Part shown: positions 8,807 through 21,491 of the stretch, in pieces
Numbering within the stretch: position 1 is the first letter of the stretch
Layout: the number at the start of each line of letters is the position of its first letter
Notes under the pieces: model-generated
Database searches by the model: none
What the model saw: the letters and a program-made list of their open reading frames with translations, nothing else
Told to the model about the DNA's origin: nothing
Program-made: the position numbers and the translations under genes
Assembly (NCBI RefSeq): GCF_039537705.1
Contig: NZ_BAABBA010000007.1
Coordinates: 62,001-126,000, forward strand
DNA: 64,000 bases
Direction of reading: 5' to 3'
Origin: Georgenia daeguensis
GTDB taxonomy: Bacteria > Actinomycetota > Actinomycetes > Actinomycetales > Actinomycetaceae

Positions 8807-9567
8807 GCGGCGCTCGTCGACGGAGGTCCGACGCCCAGCCCGAGGCGCCCGCACGGCAGGACGTGGAGACCCTCACCGCCGCACTGGGGACGGCGATCGA
8901 CCCCGAGCTGCTGGTCCTGGCGCTGACGCACCGCTCCTTCGCCCACGAGGCCGGGGGCATCCCGACCAACGAGCGGCTGGAGTTCCTGGGCGACTCCGTC
9001 CTCGGGATCATCGTCACCGAACGGCTCTACCGCACCCACCCCGACGAGTCCGAGGGCGACCTGGCCCGCATGCGCGCCGCCACGGTGAGCCAGAAGGCGC
9101 TCGCGTCGGTGGCGCGGGAGATCGGCCTCGGCGGCTACATCCTCCTCGGGCGCGGCGAGCTCGTCACCGGCGGCCGGGAGAAGGACTCCATCCTCTCCGA
9201 CACCGTCGAGGCCCTGATCGGCGCGACCTACCTGTGCCACGGCCTGGAGCACACACGCGCCGTCGTCGAGCGGCTCGTCGGGCCGCTGCTGACGCAGGCG
9301 GCGAACCTGGGCGCGGGGCTGGACTGGAAGACCTCGCTGCAGGAGCTCACCGCCGAGCGGGGGCTCGGCGCACCCACGTACGTGGTCACCGGGACGGGCC
9401 CCGACCACGCGCGGACGTTCACGGCGACGGTCGTGCTGGACGGGGAGGAGCACGGCCGCGGGGTGGGCAGCTCGAAGAAGGTGGCCGAGCAGAACGCCGC
9501 CGAGGACACCTACGCCCGCCTCGCCGGCCAGCCGGTGGCCACCGCCGGCGACGGCGAGCCCGCCTGA
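8803..9567 (+). CDS. rnc: Ribonuclease III
   Basis: 254 residues. Cleaves double-stranded RNA, including rRNA precursors. Catalytic signature NERLEFLGDSVLG (about residues 47-59), second acidic motif DTVEALIGATYL, and a C-terminal double-stranded-RNA-binding domain (about 175-245) with GSSKKVAEQNAAEDTYARL. GTG 8803 overlaps the preceding stop, so it is coupled to the DUF177 gene. mutM starts 6 bases after the stop. Confidence 0.96.
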   Translation: MSGARRRRSDAQPEAPARQDVETLTAALGTAIDPELLVLALTHRSFAHEAGGIPTNERLEFLGDSVLGIIVTERLYRTHPDESEGDLARMRAATVSQKALASVAREIGLGGYILLGRGELVTGGREKDSILSDTVEALIGATYLCHGLEHTRAVVERLVGPLLTQAANLGAGLDWKTSLQELTAERGLGAPTYVVTGTGPDHARTFTATVVLDGEEHGRGVGSSKKVAEQNAAEDTYARLAGQPVATAGDGEPA

Positions 9568-9573
9568 GCCGAC

Positions 9574-10611
9574 GTGCCCGAGCTTCCCGAGGTCGAGACC
9601 GTCCGCCGCGGCCTGGCCGGCCGTGTGCTGGGCCGGCCTGTGGCCGCCGTCGAGGTCCGTCACCCGCGCAGCGTGCGACGCCAGCCTGGCGGGGCGCGCG
9701 AGCTCGCCGACCGGCTCGCCGGGCAGCAGTTCACGGCCGCCGTGCGCCGCGGCAAGTACCTGTGGCTGACGCTGGGCGAGGGGCCCGGGGCGCCGCCGGA
9801 CCAGGCCCTGGTGGTCCACCTGGGCATGAGCGGGCAGCTGCTCGTGCAGGAGCCCGAGGGCGCCCGCCGGGCCCCCGGGACGGACCCGTCGGACGCCTTC
9901 CTCGCGGACGCGGCCGACGTCCTCGCCGACGGCGAGCGGCCCGCCGACCTCACCGCCACCCTGCCGCCGACCATCGTGCGTGACATCCCGCTCACCACCG
10001 CCCACCTGCGCGTGCGCATCGACCTCGTCGACGGCGGTCAGTTGTGGTTCGTCGACCAGCGCACCTTCGGCCACGTGATGGCCGTGGACACCGTTCCGAC
10101 GGCCGACGGCGCGCCCGGCGGCCTCGGCAGCGACGCCGCCGTCGTGCCCACCCCGGTCGCCCACATCGCCCGCGACCTGCTCGACCCGGCGCTCGACCGC
10201 GCCGACCTCGTGCGCCGGACCCGCGCCCGCCGCACCGAGATCAAGCGCGCGCTGCTGGACCAGACGCTCGTCTCCGGCGTCGGCAACATCTACGCCGACG
10301 AGGCGCTCTGGCGCGCCCGCCTGCACGGGGCCCGCCGCACCGACGTGCTCCGTCCCGACCGGCTCCGCGCCCTCTTCGACGCCGCCACGGACGTGATGGG
10401 GGAGGCGCTCGCCGTCGGCGGGACGTCGTTCGACGCCCTGTACGTCGACGTCGACGGCGCAGCCGGGTTCTTCGCGCGCTCCCTCGCGGTCTACGGCCGG
10501 GCCGGCCGGCCGTGCCCGCGGTGCGGCGCACTCGTGCGCCGTGAGGAGTTCATGAACCGCGGCTCCTTCTCCTGCCCGCGCTGCCAGCGCCGTCCCGCGC
10601 TCCCGCGCTGA
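9574..10611 (+). CDS. mutM: Formamidopyrimidine-DNA glycosylase
   Basis: 345 residues, longer than the usual 270-300. Excises 8-oxoguanine and formamidopyrimidines and nicks the abasic site. The start is PELPEVE with the catalytic Pro after the initiator encoded by GTG 9574; HLGMSGQL, VSGVGNIYADEALW and the C-terminal zinc finger CPRCG...CPRCQ are all present. The extra length lies in an acidic Ala/Asp-rich insertion near residues 95-130 and a smaller one near 170-185, both between core elements, so activity is expected. Last gene of the coaD-mutM string. Confidence 0.95.
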   Translation: MPELPEVETVRRGLAGRVLGRPVAAVEVRHPRSVRRQPGGARELADRLAGQQFTAAVRRGKYLWLTLGEGPGAPPDQALVVHLGMSGQLLVQEPEGARRAPGTDPSDAFLADAADVLADGERPADLTATLPPTIVRDIPLTTAHLRVRIDLVDGGQLWFVDQRTFGHVMAVDTVPTADGAPGGLGSDAAVVPTPVAHIARDLLDPALDRADLVRRTRARRTEIKRALLDQTLVSGVGNIYADEALWRARLHGARRTDVLRPDRLRALFDAATDVMGEALAVGGTSFDALYVDVDGAAGFFARSLAVYGRAGRPCPRCGALVRREEFMNRGSFSCPRCQRRPALPR

Positions 10612-10710
10612 CCGGGTGTGTCGCGCGCCCGCTGCCGCCCCGACCGTACGGAGCCTCGCCACGGTTCGGCTCGCAGACCTGGGGATGCGCAGAAAACCGC
10701 CGGTCTTGGG

Positions 10711-10725
10711 TAGTCTCGGGGGGTG
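10711..10725 (+). promoter_or_regulatory. Leaderless promoter of the response regulator gene
   Basis: TAGTCT (10711-10716) stands 6 bases before GTG 10723. The intervening G-run could also act as a weak ribosome site. Confidence 0.5.
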
Positions 10726-11382
10726 CCGAACGCTCAGGACTCTCAGCAGCCGCGCGACATCCGCGTGATGATCATCGACGACCACGAGGTGGTGCGGCGA
10801 GGCATCGCGGAGATCGTCGACCGCGCCGACGGCCTGACCGTCGTCGCCGAGGCCGGCTCGGTCGCCGAGGCGGTGCGCCGCGCCGAGCTGGTCCGGCCCG
10901 AGGTCCTGCTCGTCGACCTCCAGCTGCCCGACGGCACCGGCATCGACATCGTCCGCACCCTGCGCGACAAGGTGCCCGGTGCGCGGCCGATCGTGCTGAC
11001 CTCCTTCGACGACGACGACGCCCTCGCCGAGGCGCTCGAGGCCGGCGCCAAGGCCTACCTGCTCAAGACGGTGCGCGGCGCCGAGATCGCCGAGGTCGTC
11101 AAGGCGGTCGCGGCCGGTCGGACCCTGCTGGACGAGCGGACCGTGACGCGCCGCCGCGCCGACCACGAGGACCCGACGGCGGACCTCACGCCCTCGGAGC
11201 GCCGCGTGCTCGACCTGATCGGCGACGGACTGTCGAACCGCGAGATCGGCGAGCGCCTGGGTGTGGCCGAGAAGACGGTCAAGAACCACATCACCTCGCT
11301 GCTGAGCAAGATGGGCCTGCAGCGCCGCACGCAGGTCGCGGCCTGGGTCGCCGGCCAGCGGGCCGCCGGCTGGCGCGGCTGA
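10723..11382 (+). CDS. NarL/LuxR response regulator, DevR/DosR-like
   Basis: 219 residues. The receiver domain has IIDDHEVVRRG (acidic pocket near residue 19), phospho-acceptor Asp65 in LLVDLQLPDGTG, Thr/Ser in LTSF and Lys in LLKT. The LuxR-type HTH (about 150-215) contains LSNREIGERLGVAEKTVKNH and KMGLQRRTQVAAW, very close to the DNA-reading helix of mycobacterial DevR (DosR). The double-GAF kinase at 12955-14820 is the obvious partner. DevR binds palindromes of the type GGGAC-N4-GTCCC, and a perfect one lies ahead of cydA. The target assignment is inference. Confidence 0.85.
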   Translation: MPNAQDSQQPRDIRVMIIDDHEVVRRGIAEIVDRADGLTVVAEAGSVAEAVRRAELVRPEVLLVDLQLPDGTGIDIVRTLRDKVPGARPIVLTSFDDDDALAEALEAGAKAYLLKTVRGAEIAEVVKAVAAGRTLLDERTVTRRRADHEDPTADLTPSERRVLDLIGDGLSNREIGERLGVAEKTVKNHITSLLSKMGLQRRTQVAAWVAGQRAAGWRG

Positions 11383-11450
11383 GTCCCGTTCGGAGACTGC
11401 GGTTCCTCTGAGGGCCGCCGTCTGCGCTGAGGACCGCTGCCTCTGGAGAC

Positions 11451-11545
11451 CGCCTTTCGCTGAGGGCCGGTGCTCCCTGAGGACCGCCTTTCGCTGAGGG
11501 CCGGTGCTCCTTGAGGACCGCCTTTTCGGCTGAGGACCGATGCCC
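11451..11545. repeat. 34-bp tandem repeat downstream of the regulator gene
   Basis: Copies at 11451-11484 and 11485-11518 differ at one base; a partial third copy runs to about 11545. Each contains GCTGAGG and TGAGGAC. The related words GTGAGGACCGC and GTCCTCAGC recur at about 12798-12872, beyond the other end of the AbiEi-like gene. Confidence 0.8.
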
Positions 11546-11634
11546 GTTCGGCTGTCATGGCCTGGAACGTCGGTCTTCACGGGCACGGCTGCAGCGACGC
11601 GTCAGCCGCCGCAGGCTCCGCACACCTTGCTTCG

Positions 11635-12693
11635 TCAGCTCGCCTCGCCTGTTCTGCCCGGCGGTGGCATCAGCTCCGGCACGGGTCGAAACCTCGCGGT
11701 GACCGATCGTGGGAAGGCGCTGCAGAGACGTTCGAAGGTGCGCGCCTGGTGGCTGAGGTCCTCGGTGACGAACCGCCGGACCCTGTCGCCCCTCTCTCGG
11801 AGCGCGTCCTCCCGGAGCTTCTCGTCGACCACTGCTCTGGCGGCAGCAACTCCGTCGGTACCGCGGTACTTCACCCGGCCGTCGAACTCGGCGTGAACGG
11901 TGAAGGCGCTGTCCCTGGCACCTTGAGCGACGCGCTCGACAGTCCAGCCCATGTCGCTGAACAACGTCCCACGAACGGTCTCCACCCGGAACTGAGAGAC
12001 AGGCCGGGGGAGGCCTCTGGACACGGCGATCCAGCGCAGGACCGACTCAGGTGCTGACTCCGCGAACGGGTCTGCGTGCGCCAGGACCGAGCGTGCGGTG
12101 GGCTTGCCGCGGCGGGCCGCGCGAGCCTCCAGCCGCTCGGAGAGGAGCAGCCTGAGGTCCTCGATGCGGCGGTCGGACTCAGGTCGGCGCCAGCGGTCGG
12201 GGAGCGTCAGGAGGCGCATCGCGCTGTCGACGACGACGAGCGCGTCCCGCGGGTGGAGGGTGAGCGCACAGTCCACGATCGTTCGCTCCAGGCTGGTCAC
12301 ACGGATCCCGCCGACAGTCGTCACGTCGTCGGCCGGCACGACGGCGCGGTGCCGCCGGACGAACGGCGAACGATGGTTGGTGACCGTGCCCGGCCGGCTG
12401 ACGTGCACGTCGTCGCCAATGCGCCAGAGTCGGCAGCCGTGCAGCAGCGCGGCTGCGGTGTGGCTCACCACGTGCTCCGGCCCGAGCTGACGGGAGGCGG
12501 CCACGCATCGCGCCAGGAGAAGCCGTTCACGGCGGGCCCACGGGGTTTCGTCGGCCACGGTGTCGACGTAGGCGCCGGGCCGGACGCGGACCAGGCGGCC
12601 CTCGCGGACTCCGGCCCGGACCGCTTCGGCACCGTGGTCGCGCACCAGATAGACCGTGGGCAGAGCGGGCCGTACGTGCTGTCGGATGTCCAT
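11635..12693 (-). CDS. AbiEi-like antitoxin-domain protein with C-terminal nuclease-like domain
   Basis: 352 residues. The N-terminal winged-helix part (about residues 1-150: REGRLVRVRPGAYVD, SHTAAALLHG, TSLERTIVDCA) is the AbiEi-type regulator domain common in actinobacteria. The C-terminal third (EFDGRVKYRG, EKLREDALRERGDRVRRFVTEDL) resembles DUF559/Vsr-like PD-(D/E)xK proteins. No AbiEii toxin partner is adjacent, so it is an orphan and its role is unknown. ATG 12693 follows CACGCT by 6 bases, suggesting a leaderless mRNA. It sits between the response regulator and the kinase genes with related repeat words on both sides. Confidence 0.65.
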   Translation of the reverse strand: MDIRQHVRPALPTVYLVRDHGAEAVRAGVREGRLVRVRPGAYVDTVADETPWARRERLLLARCVAASRQLGPEHVVSHTAAALLHGCRLWRIGDDVHVSRPGTVTNHRSPFVRRHRAVVPADDVTTVGGIRVTSLERTIVDCALTLHPRDALVVVDSAMRLLTLPDRWRRPESDRRIEDLRLLLSERLEARAARRGKPTARSVLAHADPFAESAPESVLRWIAVSRGLPRPVSQFRVETVRGTLFSDMGWTVERVAQGARDSAFTVHAEFDGRVKYRGTDGVAAARAVVDEKLREDALRERGDRVRRFVTEDLSHQARTFERLCSAFPRSVTARFRPVPELMPPPGRTGEAS

Positions 12694-12954
12694 TCCCACA
12701 GCGTGCAGCGTGTGCCGACGTCGGCACTGACCGCTCCGCCGGCCCCGTGGATATCTCGGGCCTGGGGATGAAGCGTCGATTCCCGCCGCTGCGCAACGAG
12801 TGAGGACCGCCATCTCAGCCGAAGGCCGCGTCCTGATCTGCTGTCCTCAGCCCAGATCGCTGTCCTCACGGTCGCCGGCGGCTCGGGGTGAGTGAGCGGC
12901 CGGGAAGGTCGGGCGAGCCCGCGGATCGACGGACGACTCAGGTAGACCGACGAC

Positions 12955-14820
12955 TCAGGTGAGCGGCACCTGCCAGCTCACCTGTGAGCCGGTGCCCGAC
13001 TCGGTGCGGCCGATGGAGAACGTGCCGCCGTGCCGCCGGGCGCGTGCGGCGAGGTTGCCCAGGCCTGACCTGCGGGAGAGGGAGGGTGGTACTCCCAGCC
13101 CGTCGTCGGTGACGTCGACGACGATCCTTCCGGTGAACCCGCTCCCGAGCACGCTCACGTGCGCCCGCACCGACGACGCCTTGGCGTGCTTCGCGGCGTT
13201 GACCATTCCCTCGCGCACGACGGCGACGACGTCGTCCGCGATGTCGGCACCGACCCGGTCGTCGATCTGGGTGATCAGGTCGGCCTGTGCCTGGTCGTCG
13301 GTGATCGGCGTGCCGTCCACCTCGATGATCAGGGACGGCGCGAAGCCCAGGGACGTCCGCGCAAGAGAGGCCTCCCGGCGCAGCCGCTCGACCAGGACGA
13401 CCGCCGCGTCCGGCTCGCGCAGCGAGTGGACGATCGCGCGGATCTGCTTGACGGACTCGTCGACGCTGGTGAGCGACTCCTCCAGGAGGTTCGCGAGCGC
13501 GTGCTCGCCCCGCTCGGCCATCGCTGTGCGCGCGGAGGCGAGCTGCATGCCGGTCGCGAAGAGCTGCTGGATGGCCAGGTCGTGCAGGTCGCGGGCGATG
13601 CGCGCGCGCTCGTCCAGGAGCGAGGCGACGTCCTGCGCGTGCCGGGCGGCGGCCAGCTCCAGGGCGAGCGCGGCCTGCCCGGCGACGGACTCCGCCATCA
13701 TCAGGTCGGACCGGTCGAACTCCGGCTCGCCCACGCGCCGCAGCAGCAGGATGACGCCGCGACCCTCGCCGCGGAGCATCATCGGCGCGTAGAGCGCCGG
13801 ACCGAAGTGGGCGAGCTCGTTCAGCCTGAGCGTCCGGAGCCGCGTGAGGGAGTCGACGATCATGCCGGTGCCCTCCTTGAGCACCGTCATGGCTCGCCCG
13901 TCCGGGGGGAACACCAGGCCCACCAGCTGCCCGGCGCGGTACCCGTCCGCGATCTCGCAGACCCACGAGGTCCCGACCGAGGGCAGGACGATCAACGCCG
14001 TGTCCGCCTCGGCCACCTCGCGGAGGCGGGCGGCGATCATCTCGAGCGCCTCCTCCTCCTCGGTGCCCTCGAGGAGGGTTGTGGTGATGTCCTGGCTCAC
14101 GGCTATCCAGCGCTCGCGGTTGCGGGCCTCCGTGTACAGCCGGGCGTTCTCGACGGCGACCGCGGCTGCCTCCGCCAGGCTCATCATGTCCTCGGCGTCA
14201 CGCTGGGTGAACCCGCCGTCCTTCTCCGCCAGGTACAGCCGGCCGTAGACCTTCTCCTGGACCCGGACGGGGACGCCGAGGAAGGAGTGCATGGGCGGGT
14301 GCCCCTCGGGGAACCCGCCGAAGTCGGGGTGCTCGGTGAGGTCCTCGAGCAGCAGCGGACCGTCCACCGGGATGGCGCCGAGGACGCCGTTCCCGCGCGG
14401 CGGGTGGCCGAGGATCTCCTGCTCCGCCTCCGTCATGCCGACCTGGACGAACGCCGTGGTCTCCCCGCGGTTGTCGAGCACGCCGAGGGCGGCGTACCGC
14501 GCCCCGGTGAGCCGCGCGGCCCGGTCGACGAAGTGCCGCAGGGCCTCCCTGACGTCGAGCTGAGCGGTCAGGTTCAGCGCGGCGCCGAGCAGCGACGACG
14601 TGTTCGTGGCGAGGGTGTGGGGCCGCGTGTCGGCGGACGCGCCGGCGGCGTCGACCGCCTTCGCCGGCCCGGTGTAGGGCCGGTCGTCGGGACGACGGCT
14701 CAGGTCACCCCGCGCGCGGCGCGGCGCGCCTGTCGCCCCCGTCGCGGCCGCCGTGCCGGGAGCCGGCGAACCCGCGCCACCGTGCGCCACGGGGCAGCGG
14801 GCGGCGTCGTCGATGCTCAT
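12955..14820 (-). CDS. DosS/DevS-like double-GAF histidine kinase
   Basis: 621 residues, cytoplasmic. Two GAF domains (about 75-230 and 245-395), a HisKA_3 dimerisation box with ERARIARDLHDLAIQQL (phospho-acceptor His413) and an HATPase with VVREGMVNAAKHAKAS and DDGLGVP. GAF1 contains GFPEGHPPMHSFLGVPVRV; the equivalent HPPM region of mycobacterial DosS/DosT holds the proximal heme His, so His174 is a candidate heme ligand. The N-terminus carries an extra CPVAHGG (Cys9-Pro10), a Cys-Pro heme-binding-like motif. ATG 14820 overlaps the cydC stop (ATGA), making it the last gene of the cyd unit. It probably senses oxygen, NO or heme and signals to the DevR-like regulator. Confidence 0.85.
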   Translation of the reverse strand: MSIDDAARCPVAHGGAGSPAPGTAAATGATGAPRRARGDLSRRPDDRPYTGPAKAVDAAGASADTRPHTLATNTSSLLGAALNLTAQLDVREALRHFVDRAARLTGARYAALGVLDNRGETTAFVQVGMTEAEQEILGHPPRGNGVLGAIPVDGPLLLEDLTEHPDFGGFPEGHPPMHSFLGVPVRVQEKVYGRLYLAEKDGGFTQRDAEDMMSLAEAAAVAVENARLYTEARNRERWIAVSQDITTTLLEGTEEEEALEMIAARLREVAEADTALIVLPSVGTSWVCEIADGYRAGQLVGLVFPPDGRAMTVLKEGTGMIVDSLTRLRTLRLNELAHFGPALYAPMMLRGEGRGVILLLRRVGEPEFDRSDLMMAESVAGQAALALELAAARHAQDVASLLDERARIARDLHDLAIQQLFATGMQLASARTAMAERGEHALANLLEESLTSVDESVKQIRAIVHSLREPDAAVVLVERLRREASLARTSLGFAPSLIIEVDGTPITDDQAQADLITQIDDRVGADIADDVVAVVREGMVNAAKHAKASSVRAHVSVLGSGFTGRIVVDVTDDGLGVPPSLSRRSGLGNLAARARRHGGTFSIGRTESGTGSQVSWQVPLT

Positions 14821-16855
14821 CGGTGCTCCTCCTGCTCCAGGGCCCAGCGGTAGGCCGGTACGTCGGCGCGGAGAGATTCGTGCGTCCCCCGCGCGAGAAC
14901 CGTAGCCGGTCGGTCGTTCCGCGCGCCCAGGACGATCACCTCCTCCGCGGCGCCCAGCGGGGAGAGACGGTGGGTGACGAGCACGACGCCGCGCGAGGCG
15001 TCGCCGTCGCCGTCGTCGGCGCCGGTCCGGAGGAGGTCGGTCAGGAGCCGGTCCGCGGTGGCGGGGTCGAGGTGCTCGCCGGGTTCGTCCAGGAGCAGGA
15101 GCCGCGCGGGGCTGGCCAGCGCACGCGCGAGGAGAAGGCGGCGGCGCTCGCCGCCGGAGACCGTGGCGGCGTCCGGGCCGAGCATCGTGCCCAGGCCGTC
15201 GGACAGGCCCGCCAGCCAGTCGCCCAGACCGGCCCGCCCCAGCAGGCGGGTGGCCTCGTCCGCCGTGACGTCGCCGCGCGCGACCCGGAGGTTCTCGAGC
15301 ACGGTGGTGCCGAAGACGTGCGCGTCCTCGGCGGTGAGGGCCACGTCGGCGCTCACCCGTTGCCGGTCCGTCTCCCACACCGGGACCCCGTTGAGCTCGA
15401 CCGTGCCCGCGCGCGGGGGCAGGAGCCCCGCGAGCGTGAGCAGGAGGGTCGTCTTGCCGATCCCGCTCGGACCCACGACGGCGAGGGCCCGTCCGGGGGA
15501 GAGATCGAGGTCGATGCCCTCGGCGACGACGGGGCCTCCCGGCCAGCCGACGGCGAGCCCTCGGGCGGCCAGGTGCGGACCGGGCGGGGGAGTGGCGTCA
15601 CCGACGGGTGACGCGGTGATGGGTGACGCGGTGACGGGTGACGTGGCGATGTGAACGGCGCCCCCGACGGGAGACGCAACGCCCGCGGTCGCGGTGCCAA
15701 CGGGAGGGGGGCCAGCAGTCGCGCTGCCAGCGGGAGGGCGGCCAGCGGTGGGGCGGCCAGTGGTGGGGCGGCTCGTGACCTCGGCGTTCTCCGACGAGGC
15801 GCGGCTCGCGGCGGTACCGGCGTCGTCCCCCGCCCGGTCGAGCAGCTCCATGATCCGCACGGCCGAGCCGCTCGAGCGCACCAGCTGGACCGCGGCGGGC
15901 CCGAGCATCGCGGTGCCCTCGAACGCGGCGAGCGGGGTCAGCACGATGACGGCCAGCTCGACGGCCTCCATGCTGCCCGCCACGGTGGCCGGGATGCCGA
16001 GCACCAGCGAGCCGAGCACGGCGGCGCCCATGGCGAGCGTGTCCACCCCCGCGGCGAGGGCGGCCGGGCGGGCCGCGGCGTCCTTGGCGCGGGCCAGGTC
16101 GCGCTCGGTCCCGCGCAGGGAGGCGCGCACGTCCCGCAGGCGCCCGGAGACGGTCAGCTCGGCGGCGCCGTCGACCATCGTCATGGCGGTCGCGCTGATC
16201 TCCGCGCGGGCCGCGGTCGCGGCTCCCTCCGCCAGGCGCGCCGCGCGCATGGTTAGCCACGGGCCGGCGACGCCGGCCACCAGGAGGCAGACGGCCAGGA
16301 CCAGGCCGGCGCCGAGGTTCAGCCACGCCACGAGCACCACCGACCCGGCGCCCACCACCGCGGCCACGACGGCCGGCAGCAGGGCCCGGACCACGACGTC
16401 CCCCACCGCGTCCACGTCCGTACCGGTGCGGGCGAGAAGATCCCCGCGGCGCAGGCCCGCGACGGCGTCCGCCCGGCCCGCCGCGAGCGTGGTGTAGACG
16501 CGCTCCCGCAGGGTCGCCATGCCGCGCAGTGCCACGAGGTGGGAGGCGAGGCGCTCGAGGTAGCGCAGGAGGGCGCGGGAGATGCCGAAGGTGCGCACCG
16601 CGACGGCGGCGACCGAGAGCTCGAGAACCGGGGGCATCTGCGAGGCGCGGGCGATGAGCCAGGCGGCGGTCGCGGTCAGCGCGATACCGCTGGCCAGGCC
16701 CGCGCTTCCGGCGAGGACCGCCCAGAGCAGGCGTACCCGGTCGAGGTCGAGGAGGCCGACGGCGCGGCGCAGCGCCCGGCGCTCGGCGGCGGGCAGGACC
16801 CCGCGCTCGCCCGCCGGGACGACGGAGTCGGGGACGGCGGAGGCGTCGACGGCGG

Positions 16856-16859
<4 letters not shown>
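14817..16859 (-). CDS. cydC: Thiol reductant ABC exporter subunit CydC
   Basis: 680 residues, longer than the usual 550-580. Half of the CydDC heterodimer, which is required for assembling cytochrome bd. Six-helix membrane domain (about 30-300), then an ABC ATPase with Walker A GPSGIGKTT, signature VSGGERRR and Walker B LLLLDEPGE. The surplus is a Gly/Pro/Thr-rich linker (about 335-430) encoded by short tandem repeats such as the roughly 15-bp GGTGACGCGGTGA-type units near 15595-15650. ATG 16859 overlaps the cydD stop and the end overlaps the kinase start. Confidence 0.9.
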
Positions 16860-18772
<1,913 letters not shown>

Positions 18773-18776
18773 CGGG

Positions 18777-19841
<1,065 letters not shown>

Positions 19842-19912
19842 GACTTCTCCAGTCGGGAGGGGCGGTCAGGCGCGACGGGGGCGGGCGGCGCGGCGGTGCG
19901 AGCGGCGCGGGG

Positions 19913-21430
19913 TCAGTAAGAGAAGGACAGGGTCGGCTCAAGCTCGTCCGCTCGGCCACGGTCCGGCGCGGCGGCGCCGTCGGCCCGCTCCAGGTCGGCG
20001 GCCAGCGGCTCGACGCCCTCGCGGACGTAGCGCCGGATCAGCCGGAACCACACCACGCCGAGGGCGGCGTAGAGGAGGGTGAAGACGACAAGCGAGGTGA
20101 GCACGGACGCGACGGGGACCACGGTGGACACGCCGTCCTGGGTGAGCAGGTAGACCTGGTCGACCGGGTTGGCGGGGTTGGGGTGGACCACCCAGGGCTG
20201 GCGGCCCATCTCGGTGAAGATCCAGCCGAAGGAGGCGCCGAGGAACGGCAGCGGCAGGACCGCCAGTGACAGCCGGGAGAACCACGTGGTGTCGGTGACG
20301 CGTCCGCTCCGCAGCACCCACAGCCCCGCCGCGGCGAGGAGGAGGGACGCCATGCCCAGCCCGATCATGAGCCGGAAGGACCAGTAGGTCACGGCCAGGT
20401 TCGGCACGTAGTCGACGTCGGTGCCGAACTGGTCGGCGTAGCGCTCGGTGTACTCCTCCTGGATGTCGTTGACGCCGGGAAGGTAGCTGTCCTCGCCGGA
20501 GAAGGAGCCGGTGCCCAGGAAGGAGGTGAGCCCCGGGATCTGGATGAGGTGCTGGACGCTCTCGCAGTCGTTCGAGAGGTCTCCGATCGTCAGCAGCGAG
20601 AACGCCGCGGCCTCCTCGCCCTCGCACAGCGCCTCGGCGGCCGACATCTTGGCGGGCTGCTGCTCGTACATGAGCTTGCCCTGGAAGTCGCCCGTCACGG
20701 CGACGCCCGCACCGGCGATGACCATCGTGACGAGGCCGACGTAGGCGCCGGTGCGCCACACCTGCCTCGCCTCGTGCTGGCGCCCGGCCCGGGCCGAGCG
20801 GACGATCCACCAGCCGCAGACGCCCGCGACGAAGGTGCCGCCGACCAGGAAGGCGGAGGTGACGGTGTGGGAGAACGCGGCGACGAGGGTGTTGTTGGTC
20901 ATCACCTCGAAGAAGCCGGAGACGCCGTCGAGCTCGGCGCGGCCGGTCTCCGGGTTGTAGACGGCGCCGACGGGGTGCTGCATCCAGGAGTTGGCCGCGA
21001 GGATCCAGTAGGCCGAGAGGTTGGTGCCCACGGCGACCGCCCAGATGCAGGCGGAGTGCAGCCACTTGGGCAGCTTGCCCTCGCCGAAGATCCACAGGCC
21101 CAGGAAGGTGGACTCGAGGAAGAAGGCCGCCAGGGCCTCGATGGCGAGCGGGGCGCCGAAGATGTCGCCGACGAAGCGGGAGTACTCCGACCAGTTCATG
21201 CCGAACTGGAACTCCTGGACGATGCCGGTGGCGACGCCGAGGGCGAAGTTGATCAGCAGGACCTTGCCGAAGAACTTCGTCAGCCGGTGCCACTTCTCGT
21301 TCCCGGTGCGCACCCAGGCGGTGTGCATGATCGCGACCAGCGGCGAGAGCCCGATCGTGAGGGGGACGAGGATGAAGTGGTAGACGGTGGTGACGCCGAA
21401 CTGCCACCGTGCCAGGTCGAGTGCTTCCAC
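19913..21430 (-). CDS. cydA: Cytochrome bd oxidase subunit I
   Basis: 505 residues. Carries the three hemes and the quinol site. Visible landmarks are LARWQFGVTTVYHFILVPLT at the N-terminus (His18, equivalent to the heme b595 ligand), GRQPWVVHP, and several membrane helices. The Q-loop is of the short type. GTG 21430 is preferred because it begins exactly at the conserved VEALDLARWQFG start; upstream in-frame sequence is not conserved-looking. First gene of the cyd unit; its upstream region holds a DevR-type palindrome. Confidence 0.95.
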   Translation of the reverse strand: MEALDLARWQFGVTTVYHFILVPLTIGLSPLVAIMHTAWVRTGNEKWHRLTKFFGKVLLINFALGVATGIVQEFQFGMNWSEYSRFVGDIFGAPLAIEALAAFFLESTFLGLWIFGEGKLPKWLHSACIWAVAVGTNLSAYWILAANSWMQHPVGAVYNPETGRAELDGVSGFFEVMTNNTLVAAFSHTVTSAFLVGGTFVAGVCGWWIVRSARAGRQHEARQVWRTGAYVGLVTMVIAGAGVAVTGDFQGKLMYEQQPAKMSAAEALCEGEEAAAFSLLTIGDLSNDCESVQHLIQIPGLTSFLGTGSFSGEDSYLPGVNDIQEEYTERYADQFGTDVDYVPNLAVTYWSFRLMIGLGMASLLLAAAGLWVLRSGRVTDTTWFSRLSLAVLPLPFLGASFGWIFTEMGRQPWVVHPNPANPVDQVYLLTQDGVSTVVPVASVLTSLVVFTLLYAALGVVWFRLIRRYVREGVEPLAADLERADGAAAPDRGRADELEPTLSFSY

Positions 21431-21491
21431 CTGAAGTGCCCCTTCGGGACGGAGGTCGGGCCGGCCCGTTCCGGCCGAGATTTCGCGTTCC

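Noticed and set aside
8515..11586. Minus-strand frame of over 1000 codons across rnc and mutM
   Set aside because: Composition-driven antisense frame; the plus strand encodes four recognised proteins in the same place.
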